A DNA stretch of 13,174 nt from Anaerolineaceae bacterium UBA6801 (GTDB lineage: Bacteria > Chloroflexota > Anaerolineae > Anaerolineales > Anaerolineaceae), in assembly GCA_002452315.1 (NCBI GenBank), contig DKFH01000121.1, positions 9,548 through 22,721 of the forward strand, read 5' to 3'. Position numbers and translations under genes: made by a program. Shown one piece after another: positions 1 through 5,789 of the stretch (its first letter is position 1; every line of letters begins with the position of its first letter). The notes below the pieces were generated by a model. The model saw nothing but the letters and a program-made list of their open reading frames with translations. It searched no databases and was not told the DNA's origin.

Positions 1-1001
1 TTCTCCAGGTGTTCAGGCGCAATGCCTAACCCCGTATCCGCCACACGGATGCGGGCCGTCTGGCCTTCTTTGTCCACATACACGTGCACATCCCCGCCGC
101 TGGGGGTGTAATGCAGCGCGTTGCTCAGCAGGTTGATCATCACCTGCTCAACCCGGTCCTCATCCGCCAAAACAAACAGCGGGGCGTCCCCTGCGTGCAG
201 GTTCAGGCCCACCTGTTTGGCGGAGAAATTCACCGCCATGGTGCCAATTAAGGTGTTCAATTGCTGGTTGATGTCGAAGGGTTTGATATTCAATTGGATC
301 ATGCCCTCTTCGATCTGGTTCAGCTCCTGGAGGTCATCCACCAGGCGGCCCATGCGGTCCACCTGGCGATAAATGCGCTCGTAGGTGGTCTCCTCTGGGG
401 ACAGCACGCCATCCATCAAACCATCCAGCGAGCCTTTGATCACCGTCAGGGGTGTGCGCAGCTCATGGGCCACATCGCCGATCAGCTTCTGGCGCATCTC
501 CTCGATCTGCTCGAGCTGGGCAGTCATGTGGTTGAAGCGCACCGCCAGTTGTTCCAGCTCATCCTGCGTTTGCAGCGGGGATTGGCTGACCGGCAGGCGC
601 TCATCATAATGACCCGCAGCAATCCGATCGGCCGCACGGGTCATGCCCTGCAGCGGCCGGACAAATTGACGGCTCATCACTGCGCTCAGCACCAGGGCAA
701 TCAACACCGAAGGCAGGATGGCATACAGGGTCGCTTCGAAGATGATCCGGTTGAAAATTGCAAACAGGTCCGTAAAAAAGCCTGACCAGCCCCTCATCCT
801 GCCCATACCGCCCATGCTCATATGGCCGGCGTCTTCCATCCCAAAACGGGCGAAAAGCCGGGTCATGCTGGCCATATGGCTGCTAAACACCCCGGGCAGC
901 AGCAGCCGAGTCACCAGCCCCATCACCAGGATGCTGACCAATACGAGCAGAAAGTAAGAGAAAAAGAACTTCCAGAATAAACGTCCCTTAAAATAGCGCA
1001 T
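1..1001 (-). CDS. Sensor histidine kinase, 3' end beyond left edge
   Basis: Membrane sensor kinase that should phosphorylate the response regulator encoded immediately upstream. The 333 visible residues show a first membrane helix at about 14-35, a short extracytoplasmic loop at 36-87, a second helix at 88-109, a HAMP-like linker at 110-165, the H-box VAHELRTPL with phospho-acceptor His179, the N-box INLLSNALHYTPSGG at 289-303 and the start of the G1 box VADTGLGIAP at 320-329. The rest of the ATP-binding domain (G2 and end) lies outside the window. The loop is rich in Met and His (H60, M61, M63, M66, M69, in a GHMSMGGMGRMRG stretch), which suggests a soft-metal or envelope signal, but that is inference. 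The ATG shares one base with the stop codon of the regulator gene (TAATG), so the two are translationally coupled. Kinase class is certain; the stimulus is not. Confidence 0.95.
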   Translation of the reverse strand, partial: MRYFKGRLFWKFFFSYFLLVLVSILVMGLVTRLLLPGVFSSHMASMTRLFARFGMEDAGHMSMGGMGRMRGWSGFFTDLFAIFNRIIFEATLYAILPSVLIALVLSAVMSRQFVRPLQGMTRAADRIAAGHYDERLPVSQSPLQTQDELEQLAVRFNHMTAQLEQIEEMRQKLIGDVAHELRTPLTVIKGSLDGLMDGVLSPEETTYERIYRQVDRMGRLVDDLQELNQIEEGMIQLNIKPFDINQQLNTLIGTMAVNFSAKQVGLNLHAGDAPLFVLADEDRVEQVMINLLSNALHYTPSGGDVHVYVDKEGQTARIRVADTGLGIAPEHLE

Positions 1002-1678
1002 TAGTCGTCCTCAAAGCGATAGCCAACGCCCCACACCGTTTCGATAAACCGGTTGCCCAGTTTCTTGCGAATATGCCCAATGTGGACGTCGATCACACGG
1101 GTTTCGCCGTAATAATTCGTCCCCCACACGTGCTCAAGCAGTTGTTCGCGGGTCAGCACCTGCCCGTGATGCGTCATCAGCGTCACCAGCAGCTCAAATT
1201 CGATGGCCGTCAGGTCCAGGGGATCGTCCTCCAGCCAGGCTTTGTGGGCGCTTTCATCCAGGCGCACGTGGGCAGAGCGGTACACGCGTTTTTCATCTTC
1301 AGCGGTGCTGCCCGTCAGGCGGCGCATGGCCGCGTTCACCCGGGCCACCAGCTCACGCGGCGAAAATGGCTTGGTCAGGTAATCATCCGCGCCCATATTG
1401 AGCCCGACCAGTTTGTCGACCTCCTCGGTCTTGGCGGTCAACATGATCACATACACATCCGACTCACGTCGCAGGGTCGAAAGCACCTCCAGGCCGTTCA
1501 TTTTTGGCAGCATAATATCCAGGATGATCACATCCGGTTGCTGTTCACGGGCAACCCGCAGGGCCTGCACCCCATCCGCCGCCGCAACGACCTGGAAACC
1601 TTCTTTTTCCAGGTAAGCCGCAATCACTTCGCGGATATCATTCTCATCGTCAACAATTAAAACCTTACCCTTAGCCAT
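1001..1678 (-). CDS. OmpR/PhoB-family response regulator
   Basis: Transcription factor of a two-component pair, 225 aa, the usual length for the family. The receiver domain (about 4-120) has the acidic pair D10/D11, phospho-acceptor Asp54 in IILDIMLPKMNG, Thr81 and Lys103 in YLTKPF. The C-terminal winged-helix DNA-binding domain (about 130-225) shows the family patterns LTAIEFELL, VLTREQLLEHVWG and RVIDVHIGHIRKKLG, ending in the beta-hairpin motif TVWGVGYRF. The start is supported by CAGGA seven bases upstream of the ATG. Its stop overlaps the kinase start by one base. A 93-bp gap with a hairpin separates it from the zinc-ribbon gene upstream. It probably binds the 11-bp tandem repeat at 3037-3058 (inference from the usual binding geometry of this family). 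Confidence 0.97.
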   Translation of the reverse strand: MAKGKVLIVDDENDIREVIAAYLEKEGFQVVAAADGVQALRVAREQQPDVIILDIMLPKMNGLEVLSTLRRESDVYVIMLTAKTEEVDKLVGLNMGADDYLTKPFSPRELVARVNAAMRRLTGSTAEDEKRVYRSAHVRLDESAHKAWLEDDPLDLTAIEFELLVTLMTHHGQVLTREQLLEHVWGTNYYGETRVIDVHIGHIRKKLGNRFIETVWGVGYRFEDD

Positions 1679-1722
1679 TTTTATTCCTGCTTGTCCGTGT
1701 TCTGCTACCTATTTTACCCAAA

Positions 1723-1750
1723 CAGGGCACAGAAGCATATCTGTGCCCTG
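1723..1750 (-). terminator. Intergenic hairpin: weak terminator or attenuator
   Basis: A perfect 11-bp inverted repeat (CAGGGCACAGA at 1723-1733 and TCTGTGCCCTG at 1740-1750) with a 6-nt loop lies between the 85-aa zinc-ribbon gene and the response regulator gene. On the minus strand it is followed by TTTGGG, a poor uridine tract, so it may only partly end transcription and thereby set kinase/regulator levels below those of the upstream structural genes. It could also be an RNA stability element. Confidence 0.6.
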
Positions 1751-1771
1751 TCTCCTCCAGTTTGTGTGCCC

Positions 1772-2029
1772 TTAAGCTTCCGGAGCCCCGCAGTGCGGGC
1801 AGGCATCCCATCCCACCGGCACCCAGCCTCGGCAATACACGCACCGGTAAGGCTTCATGCGTAAGCCGCATTGCGGGCACCAGGTATATTCCTGGGTGAT
1901 CTCCCACGCACATTCCGGGCAGCGCACCCGAGCACCGGTGCCTTCACGCTCTGATGACCTCTGAACTGCGTCAGGCGCCTTAATCTGCGCTAAGTTGAGC
2001 AGATCCAATCCCATCCCAAAGCAAGGCAT
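1772..2029 (-). CDS. Small double zinc-ribbon protein
   Basis: 85-aa soluble protein with two four-cysteine zinc-binding knuckle sets: C37-x2-C40, C51-x2-C54, C63-x2-C66 and C77-x2-C80, that is CPEC-x10-CPQC-x8-CVYC-x10-CPHC. This is the pattern of double zinc-ribbon domains, which usually mediate protein or nucleic-acid contacts; no enzymatic residues are seen. The first 35 residues have no recognisable domain. The gene starts 4 nt after the stop of the membrane zinc-ribbon gene, with AAGGA about 11 nt upstream of the ATG; a second ATG five codons in (2014) is possible. It is a paralogue of the gene at 3137-3385, with identical cysteine spacing. Cellular role unknown; the position beside a two-component system suggests a cytoplasmic partner. 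Confidence 0.8.
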   Translation of the reverse strand: MPCFGMGLDLLNLAQIKAPDAVQRSSEREGTGARVRCPECAWEITQEYTWCPQCGLRMKPYRCVYCRGWVPVGWDACPHCGAPEA

Positions 2030-2033
2030 GGCG

Positions 2034-2429
2034 CTACTTATCCTTCAGCGCTTCGCCGCAATACGGACAAACCTGCCAGTCAGGTGCCACCCGTTTACCA
2101 CAATGGTCACAGCGACCCCGGGTGGGTTCATCATGGGCATGATTGGTTTGCTGCAGGGCTTTCGCCAGCAACACAACGCCCGCAGCCACCAATGCCAACA
2201 AGCCCAGGGGGAGCATCAACATCAGCAAACCGCCAAATAAACCCATCACCGGCCACCCCCAGCGCATACCGTGATGACCCCAACTACCATTAAACCAACC
2301 ATCACTGCCTCCAGTCATCCATGTCATTGGCATGCCCCGCAGGCCAAACAACCCCAGACCCAGCAGGAACACCAGGCCAAGGATCAAAACCAATCCTATA
2401 CCAATAATCCAATACCAGGTGTTCTTCAT
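2034..2429 (-). CDS. Two-helix membrane protein with C-terminal zinc ribbon
   Basis: 131-aa protein from the chosen ATG: hydrophobic helix at about 6-30, a loop at 31-60 rich in Gly, Trp, Met and His (GSWGHHGMRWGW; H52, H53), a second long helix at about 61-92, then a tail with one zinc ribbon, C107-x2-C110-x10-C121-x2-C124. Two helices place both ends on the same side, with the zinc ribbon probably cytoplasmic and the His/Met/Trp loop outside. An in-frame TTG at 2450 and a GTG nearer the ATG would lengthen the N-terminus, but the ATG at 2429 starts directly before the first helix. The ribosome-binding site is weak for every choice. The preceding gene stops 21 nt upstream, so the two are probably cotranscribed. 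Function unknown; the loop could bind a metal. Confidence 0.75.
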   Translation of the reverse strand: MKNTWYWIIGIGLVLILGLVFLLGLGLFGLRGMPMTWMTGGSDGWFNGSWGHHGMRWGWPVMGLFGGLLMLMLPLGLLALVAAGVVLLAKALQQTNHAHDEPTRGRCDHCGKRVAPDWQVCPYCGEALKDK

Positions 2430-2450
2430 ATAATCTACCACATTCCTCAA

Positions 2451-2984
2451 TTACCAGCGCCCTTGTCGGCCCATCCCGCGTCCGCCAGAAGGGTAACCCT
2501 GCCCGTCATCGCGATGGCAGCCGCCAAAACCAGGTCCATAAGCGTCGCTTTCCATGTGCTCCAGCATCCACTGGTAGCGCGCTTCGCTGATCCAGCCGTT
2601 CTCAAACGCCTCGGTCAGGTAAGCCTCACGGGCTTCGTCCATCAGCTCAAAAATTTCGCCTTCGTCCAAACCCGCAGCGAGCGCGATATCAAACAGGTTT
2701 TCACCTGCAGCAAGGCGAGCTTCGATCTCTTCCACGCTCAGGCCGGTGGCATCCGCCACTGCCTGTTCCATCGCCTCATGCATCGGTGGGAAACCACCCT
2801 CCGATGACCAGCCACCCCTGCGGCCGTGCATCGGCCCCCAATACGGGGTTTCATCAGCCGCCTGGCCAGAAAAGAACCCTGGTCCGCCATGGGATGTACC
2901 CGCTGCGAAGACCACGCCGGTGGCGACCACCAGCAATGCCAGCGTCACGAGTACTGCAATTCCGAAAACTTTAGGTTTGTTCAT
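2451..2984 (-). CDS. Secreted Gly/Met/Trp-rich protein with helical motif
   Basis: 177-aa exported protein. A signal peptide spans about 1-28 (hydrophobic core, then VFAAG). It is followed by a Gly/Pro/Trp-rich segment with GPMHGRRGGW and PPMHEAMEQ. The central region from about 72 to 145 (ATGLSVEEIEARLAAGENL, LAAGLDEGEI, AFENGWISEARYQWMLEHM) matches a helical pattern common in secreted Chloroflexota and actinobacterial proteins (LGxSxEELxAxLxxGxTL ... GxLTxEQAxxML); the match is from memory, not a search. The tail is Gly-rich with a single Cys (GFGGCHRDD). The ATG at 2984 is chosen because AGAGAGG lies six bases upstream; the TTG one codon earlier is too close to it. It is first in its transcript, behind the tandem-repeat promoter. 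It could be an extracytoplasmic metal- or stress-related protein; function not established. Confidence 0.75.
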   Translation of the reverse strand: MNKPKVFGIAVLVTLALLVVATGVVFAAGTSHGGPGFFSGQAADETPYWGPMHGRRGGWSSEGGFPPMHEAMEQAVADATGLSVEEIEARLAAGENLFDIALAAGLDEGEIFELMDEAREAYLTEAFENGWISEARYQWMLEHMESDAYGPGFGGCHRDDGQGYPSGGRGMGRQGRW

Positions 2985-3026
2985 CAAGTACCTCTCTTAA
3001 TCACTTTTGTGTGTTTGTATGCTTTA

Positions 3027-3058
3027 TTTATAGCGGGAAAATGTAAAGAAAGTTTAAA
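3027..3058 (-). promoter_or_regulatory. Promoter with 11-bp tandem repeat, probable regulator box
   Basis: On the minus strand two adjacent 11-mers, TTTAAACTTTC (3058-3048) and TTTACATTTTC (3047-3037), agree at 9 of 11 positions. They sit where a -35 element would be, four bases before a TATAAA (3032-3027). The predicted start near 3020 leaves a leader of about 36 nt before the secreted-protein ATG. Direct repeats with 11-bp period replacing the -35 are the standard geometry for PhoB/OmpR-family activators, so the regulator encoded at 1001-1678 is the obvious candidate binder (inference). Confidence 0.6.
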
Positions 3059-3136
3059 ACAACCACAAAGAAGGGATAAAGATTACCAATTTGGTCATAA
3101 TTATTCTAAAATAACCAATAAATGGAGAAACTTCTC

Positions 3137-3385
3137 CTAATGCGTAGAGAAATCCAGCGGCGCGGTGCAGCGGGGGCACGAAACAGCGCTGACGGGCACC
3201 CTGCCCCCACAGTAAGGGCAGTTCACCATGCGCAGATTCGCATGGTAGCGCGGGCAGGTGGAGAATTTGCCCGTCAGCCGCCAGCCGCACTCGGGGCAGT
3301 ACCGGTATCCCCCACCCTCACAGGGGACCTGGGCGCCGCCCACAGCCCACAAATTCGCTAACTCACCCTGGGATGAACCCATCAT
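3137..3385 (-). CDS. Small double zinc-ribbon protein with a degenerate knuckle
   Basis: 82-aa paralogue of the protein at 1772-2029. It keeps the same spacing, CPEC-x10-CPRY-x8-CPYC-x10-CPRC (C30, C33, C44, C56, C59, C70, C73), but the expected fourth cysteine is Tyr47, encoded by TAC at 3247-3245 where TGC would give Cys. The next residue, His48, might substitute as a ligand. Two tandem ATG codons at 3385 and 3382 are possible starts; GAGGTG lies about nine bases before the first. An upstream in-frame TTG at 3409 would lie almost at the predicted transcription start and is rejected. It is driven by the promoter at 3425-3453 and is followed by a separate promoter for the next gene, so it may be its own transcription unit. 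Function unknown. Confidence 0.75.
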   Translation of the reverse strand: MMGSSQGELANLWAVGGAQVPCEGGGYRYCPECGWRLTGKFSTCPRYHANLRMVNCPYCGGRVPVSAVSCPRCTAPLDFSTH

Positions 3386-3424
3386 GTGTTCAGACACCTC
3401 TGACTGCAAGATTTTCTATCTCAG

Positions 3425-3453
3425 ATTCTATAACAGATCATCCCCGTTTTCAA
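3425..3453 (-). promoter_or_regulatory. Sigma-70-type promoter for the zinc-ribbon gene
   Basis: On the minus strand, TTGAAA (3453-3448), a 17-bp spacer and TAGAAT (3430-3425) match the housekeeping sigma consensus well. The predicted start near 3418 gives a leader of about 33 nt containing the AGAGGTG ribosome-binding site of the gene at 3385. Confidence 0.6.
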
Positions 3454-3750
3454 TTAGGCAAATTCAATAAAAGGATTGACATTCTGCTCACCCAGCAATT
3501 TTCATCCCTAGCGGCGCCCCGGCGGGAAGCTGCTACAACAAAAACAGGCCAAACCCCCAAGGTTTCCGTATAGAAAATGAAATCAATGGTGGAGCACACC
3601 CTGAAAGCCGTAGCGACGCTGCAGGTAAGGTCGCTACGGAATAATCCTTAGCGAGTTTTAAACGAGCAAAATAACCCCTCAGACTCAGAAAAAACGATTA
3701 AAATTACCGCATTGCTCAAAACACATTTGTTATAAAAGGAGAGGACGAAT
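3454..3750. other. Intergenic stretch without a supported gene
   Basis: About 300 bases between two divergently oriented genes. The only structures I can support are the palindrome at 3608-3639 and, at the right end, the strong ribosome-binding site AAAGGAGAGG ahead of the flavodoxin-like gene. Short open frames crossing the stretch have no start signal or recognisable content. No convincing promoter for the rightward gene was found. Confidence 0.6.
3608..3639. repeat. Perfect 10-bp palindromic element, dispersed-repeat type
   Basis: CCGTAGCGAC (3608-3617) and GTCGCTACGG (3630-3639) form a perfect inverted repeat around a 12-nt loop. Neither side is followed by a thymine tract, so it does not look like a standard terminator. 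It resembles small intergenic palindromes that occur in many copies in some genomes; no second copy lies in this window. Confidence 0.5.
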
Positions 3751-4251
3751 ATGGCCCCAAAAATACTGCTGGCATACGGCACCATGGCCGGATCAACCGC
3801 TGAGGTCGCCCAGGCTATCGCTGAGGAACTGACCCAGCTCGGCGCCCAGGTCGATGTTGCACCCGTTGAATCGATCAATGACCTCGCAGGCTACAATGCG
3901 GTTGTGCTCGGATCGGCAGTGCGAATGTTCCATCTCCTGGGAAAAACTCGCCGTTTCCTGCGTAAGCACCGCAAAGCGCTCCAAGCGGTCCCGGTAGCTT
4001 ACTTCCTGATATGCCTGACGATGAGTGAGGAAAAACCGGAAACGATCGAAAAAGCCACCCGGTTTGCAAAGCCCATGCTCAACACACAGACGCCCGTCAG
4101 CCTGGGGCTGTTTGGAGGGTGCATCAATCACGAAAAGCTAACCGATATGTTTGGCAAACCCTTGAGGTTCCTGCCCGAACAAGATCACCGCGATTGGGAC
4201 AAAATCCGCGCCTGGGCAGGGGAGATCTATCCGCTGCTGCTGAACGCATAA
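3751..4251 (+). CDS. Flavodoxin-domain protein, HemG-like
   Basis: 166-aa FMN-binding flavodoxin fold. The N-terminal strand and phosphate loop are visible as ILLAYGTMAGSTAEVAQAIAEEL (ligand loop at about 10-16), followed by AVVLGSAVRMFHLLGKTRRFLRKH at about 51-74 and a C-terminal RDWDKIRAWAGEI helix. These resemble the Flavodoxin_5/HemG group (menaquinone-dependent protoporphyrinogen IX dehydrogenase, 181 aa in E. coli), which oxidises the haem precursor and passes electrons to quinone. Many relatives are generic flavodoxin-domain redox proteins, and no haem genes are adjacent, so the HemG role is not assigned. The start has an excellent ribosome-binding site, AGGAGAGG, about eight bases upstream. 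It is monocistronic: a strong terminator follows 30 nt after the stop. Confidence 0.85.
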   Translation: MAPKILLAYGTMAGSTAEVAQAIAEELTQLGAQVDVAPVESINDLAGYNAVVLGSAVRMFHLLGKTRRFLRKHRKALQAVPVAYFLICLTMSEEKPETIEKATRFAKPMLNTQTPVSLGLFGGCINHEKLTDMFGKPLRFLPEQDHRDWDKIRAWAGEIYPLLLNA

Positions 4252-4280
4252 ACCCAACGATCCGCTATCTGCTTTAACGA

Positions 4281-4320
4281 CATCAGCGGATGACTGTGCT
4301 GGTCATCCGCTGATGCTTTT
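4281..4320 (+). terminator. Rho-independent terminator of the flavodoxin-like gene
   Basis: Perfect 14-bp stem (CATCAGCGGATGAC at 4281-4294 and GTCATCCGCTGATG at 4302-4315) with a 7-nt loop, followed by CTTTT. It lies 30 nt after the stop codon. The thymine run is short but the stem is very stable. Confidence 0.85.
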
Positions 4321-4384
4321 CGGAAGGAGCCTCTAAACCAAAAGGAGAGAAAAGAAGAAATCTATCTAATTCTTCAATCGTTGC

Positions 4385-4423
4385 TGGGGTACGACCCCAA
4401 GTGATGCTCCATATTATAATGGA
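4385..4423 (+). promoter_or_regulatory. Promoter region of the M28 peptidase gene with two inverted repeats
   Basis: A consensus TATAAT lies at 4415-4420 but no good -35 sits 16-18 bp upstream. Instead a perfect 6-3-6 inverted repeat, TGGGGT-ACG-ACCCCA (4385-4399), covers that position, and a second inverted repeat TCCAT-N6-ATGGA (4408-4412 and 4419-4423) spans the -10. This suggests a regulated promoter. The leader to the ATG at 4501 would be about 75 nt. Confidence 0.45.
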
Positions 4424-4500
4424 ACCCGGCTCACTTAGGCTTAAGAACGTGTTAAGGTACAGACAGCATTAGTTTAATAATTCCTTTGAGGAATGAACCC

Positions 4501-5688
4501 ATGGCAAATCGCGTACAAAACACCACAGAAAAACTGCTCGAACACATCCGCTTTTTGGCCGGAGAAATTGACCCGCGCGGTGCTACCCGCCCGGAGGAGC
4601 GCCAGGCAGCCGACTGTGCCTTCGGTCAGCTTGAAGGCCTGGGTTTCCAGCCCAGCATGGAACATTTCAACAGCGCCACATCCATCTACCACCCGCACAT
4701 CATCACCGCCGTGTTGATGCTGGCCGCATTCGTGATCTATCCCCTGGCTGGGCGTATCACCGTGGCCATTGCCGCCGGGATGAGCCTGTTTGCGCTGGCC
4801 TCCGACCTTTTGGAACTCGGTTTTTTACCCAACCCCCTGCGCTGGGTGACCCCCAAAGGCCGCAGTCAGAACGTGTGGGCCACCCTCGATCCCCAAGGCG
4901 AACACCGCCAGGACCTGATCCTGGTCGGCCACCTGGACACCCACCAAACGGGCAAGATCTTCTCCACACAGGGATGGGTGAAATTCTTCCAATCCTTCAC
5001 CACCATCGCCTTTGCCGCCTTCAGCGCACAGGTGGGCTTCTTCCTGGCGGGCATCCTGGCGCAGTGGAACTGGCTGTGGTATGCCAGCATCCCCAGCGCG
5101 CTGGCTGCACTGGTTTTACTGGCCATCTGCTGGGAGGCTGATCGAGCACCTTTCAGCCCCGGGGCAAACGACAACGCCAGCGCTGTGGCTATGGTACTCA
5201 CCCTGGCCGAGGCACTGATAACATCCCCTCTCAAGCACACGCGGGTGTGGTTCGTCCTGACCGGCTGTGAGGAAGTCCAGCATTACGGCATGATCGACCT
5301 CATCAAGCGCCATAAAGCGGAATGGCTTGCACCTAAAGTGCTGGTGTTTGAGATGTTGGGCGTGGCCGGCCCTGCCTGGGAGACCAAGGAAGGCATCATC
5401 GTGCCCTTCAAGCCGGATAAAGCCCTGACGCACATCGTTGAGACCCTCGCCGAGACACACCCCGATTTGGGCGCCTACCCGGTATTCATCGTGGGCGGTA
5501 ACAGCGAGATGGCCGATGCCCACCGGGCCGGCCTGCCAGCCATCACGTTCTTCGGGCTGACGCCCGTCGGCCGTGCGCCCTTCTGGCACCAGGCAGGCGA
5601 CACACCCGACAAAATGGACCCCGGCGTGCTGGCCCGCACCTACCAATTCACCCGCCTGTTCATCGACCAGGTCGATACAGGTGTATGA
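4501..5688 (+). CDS. Membrane-embedded M28-family metallopeptidase
   Basis: 395-aa protein with the two-zinc catalytic set of peptidase family M28 (aminopeptidase-type): H144/D146 in LVGHLDT, D224 in GANDNASAVA, the catalytic/ligand pair E257-E258 in GCEEVQ, E284 in VFEMLG (Asp in many relatives) and H363 in FWHQAGDTPDKMDP. Four hydrophobic helices are predicted at about 66-83, 86-104, 165-188 and 192-211, in two pairs on either side of the HLD motif, with about 77 residues between HLD and GANDN where soluble relatives have a short loop. There is no N-terminal signal peptide. An even number of helices keeps all catalytic residues on one side of the membrane. The ATG at 4501 follows GAGG by about ten bases; the in-frame TTG at 4486 overlaps that site and is rejected. 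Substrate unknown. Confidence 0.88.
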   Translation: MANRVQNTTEKLLEHIRFLAGEIDPRGATRPEERQAADCAFGQLEGLGFQPSMEHFNSATSIYHPHIITAVLMLAAFVIYPLAGRITVAIAAGMSLFALASDLLELGFLPNPLRWVTPKGRSQNVWATLDPQGEHRQDLILVGHLDTHQTGKIFSTQGWVKFFQSFTTIAFAAFSAQVGFFLAGILAQWNWLWYASIPSALAALVLLAICWEADRAPFSPGANDNASAVAMVLTLAEALITSPLKHTRVWFVLTGCEEVQHYGMIDLIKRHKAEWLAPKVLVFEMLGVAGPAWETKEGIIVPFKPDKALTHIVETLAETHPDLGAYPVFIVGGNSEMADAHRAGLPAITFFGLTPVGRAPFWHQAGDTPDKMDPGVLARTYQFTRLFIDQVDTGV

Positions 5689-5713
5689 AATCTGTCTCAC
5701 AGCCAAGAAACAA

Positions 5714-5745
5714 AACCCCCCAGATGTTTAAAATCCTGGGGGGTT
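5714..5745. terminator. Bidirectional terminator between converging genes
   Basis: A 10-bp perfect stem, AACCCCCCAG (5714-5723) and CTGGGGGGTT (5736-5745), with a 12-nt loop lies between the rightward peptidase gene and the leftward transporter operon. On the minus strand it is followed by TTGTTTCTT, on the plus strand by GATGTTTGTGG, so it works better for the transporter operon but can serve both. Confidence 0.8.
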
Positions 5746-5789
5746 GATGTTTGTGGTGTTGTCAGTCAAGACCAACGATGCCTAAACGA

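Noticed and set aside
1073..1660. 195-codon open frame on the plus strand opposite the response regulator
   Set aside because: It is the antisense shadow of a gene with unmistakable receiver and winged-helix motifs, has no ribosome-binding site and no recognisable domain.
3124..3137. Small hairpin GGAGA-AGTT-TCTCC at the stop codon of the degenerate zinc-ribbon gene as a terminator
   Set aside because: Only a 5-bp stem overlapping the stop codon, with a weak A/T tail; not enough to call.
3475..3504. TTGACA on the plus strand as a promoter for the rightward gene
   Set aside because: No -10-like hexamer at 16-18 bp downstream, and about 250 bp without features before the next start.
3731..3736. 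TATAAA just before the flavodoxin-like gene as a -10 element
   Set aside because: It abuts the ribosome-binding site AGGAGAGG, so transcription would begin at or after that site; no -35 at suitable spacing.
5116..5706. 196-codon minus-strand open frame across the peptidase gene
   Set aside because: It mirrors the M28 reading frame, which carries all the catalytic motifs; no start signal and no family features.
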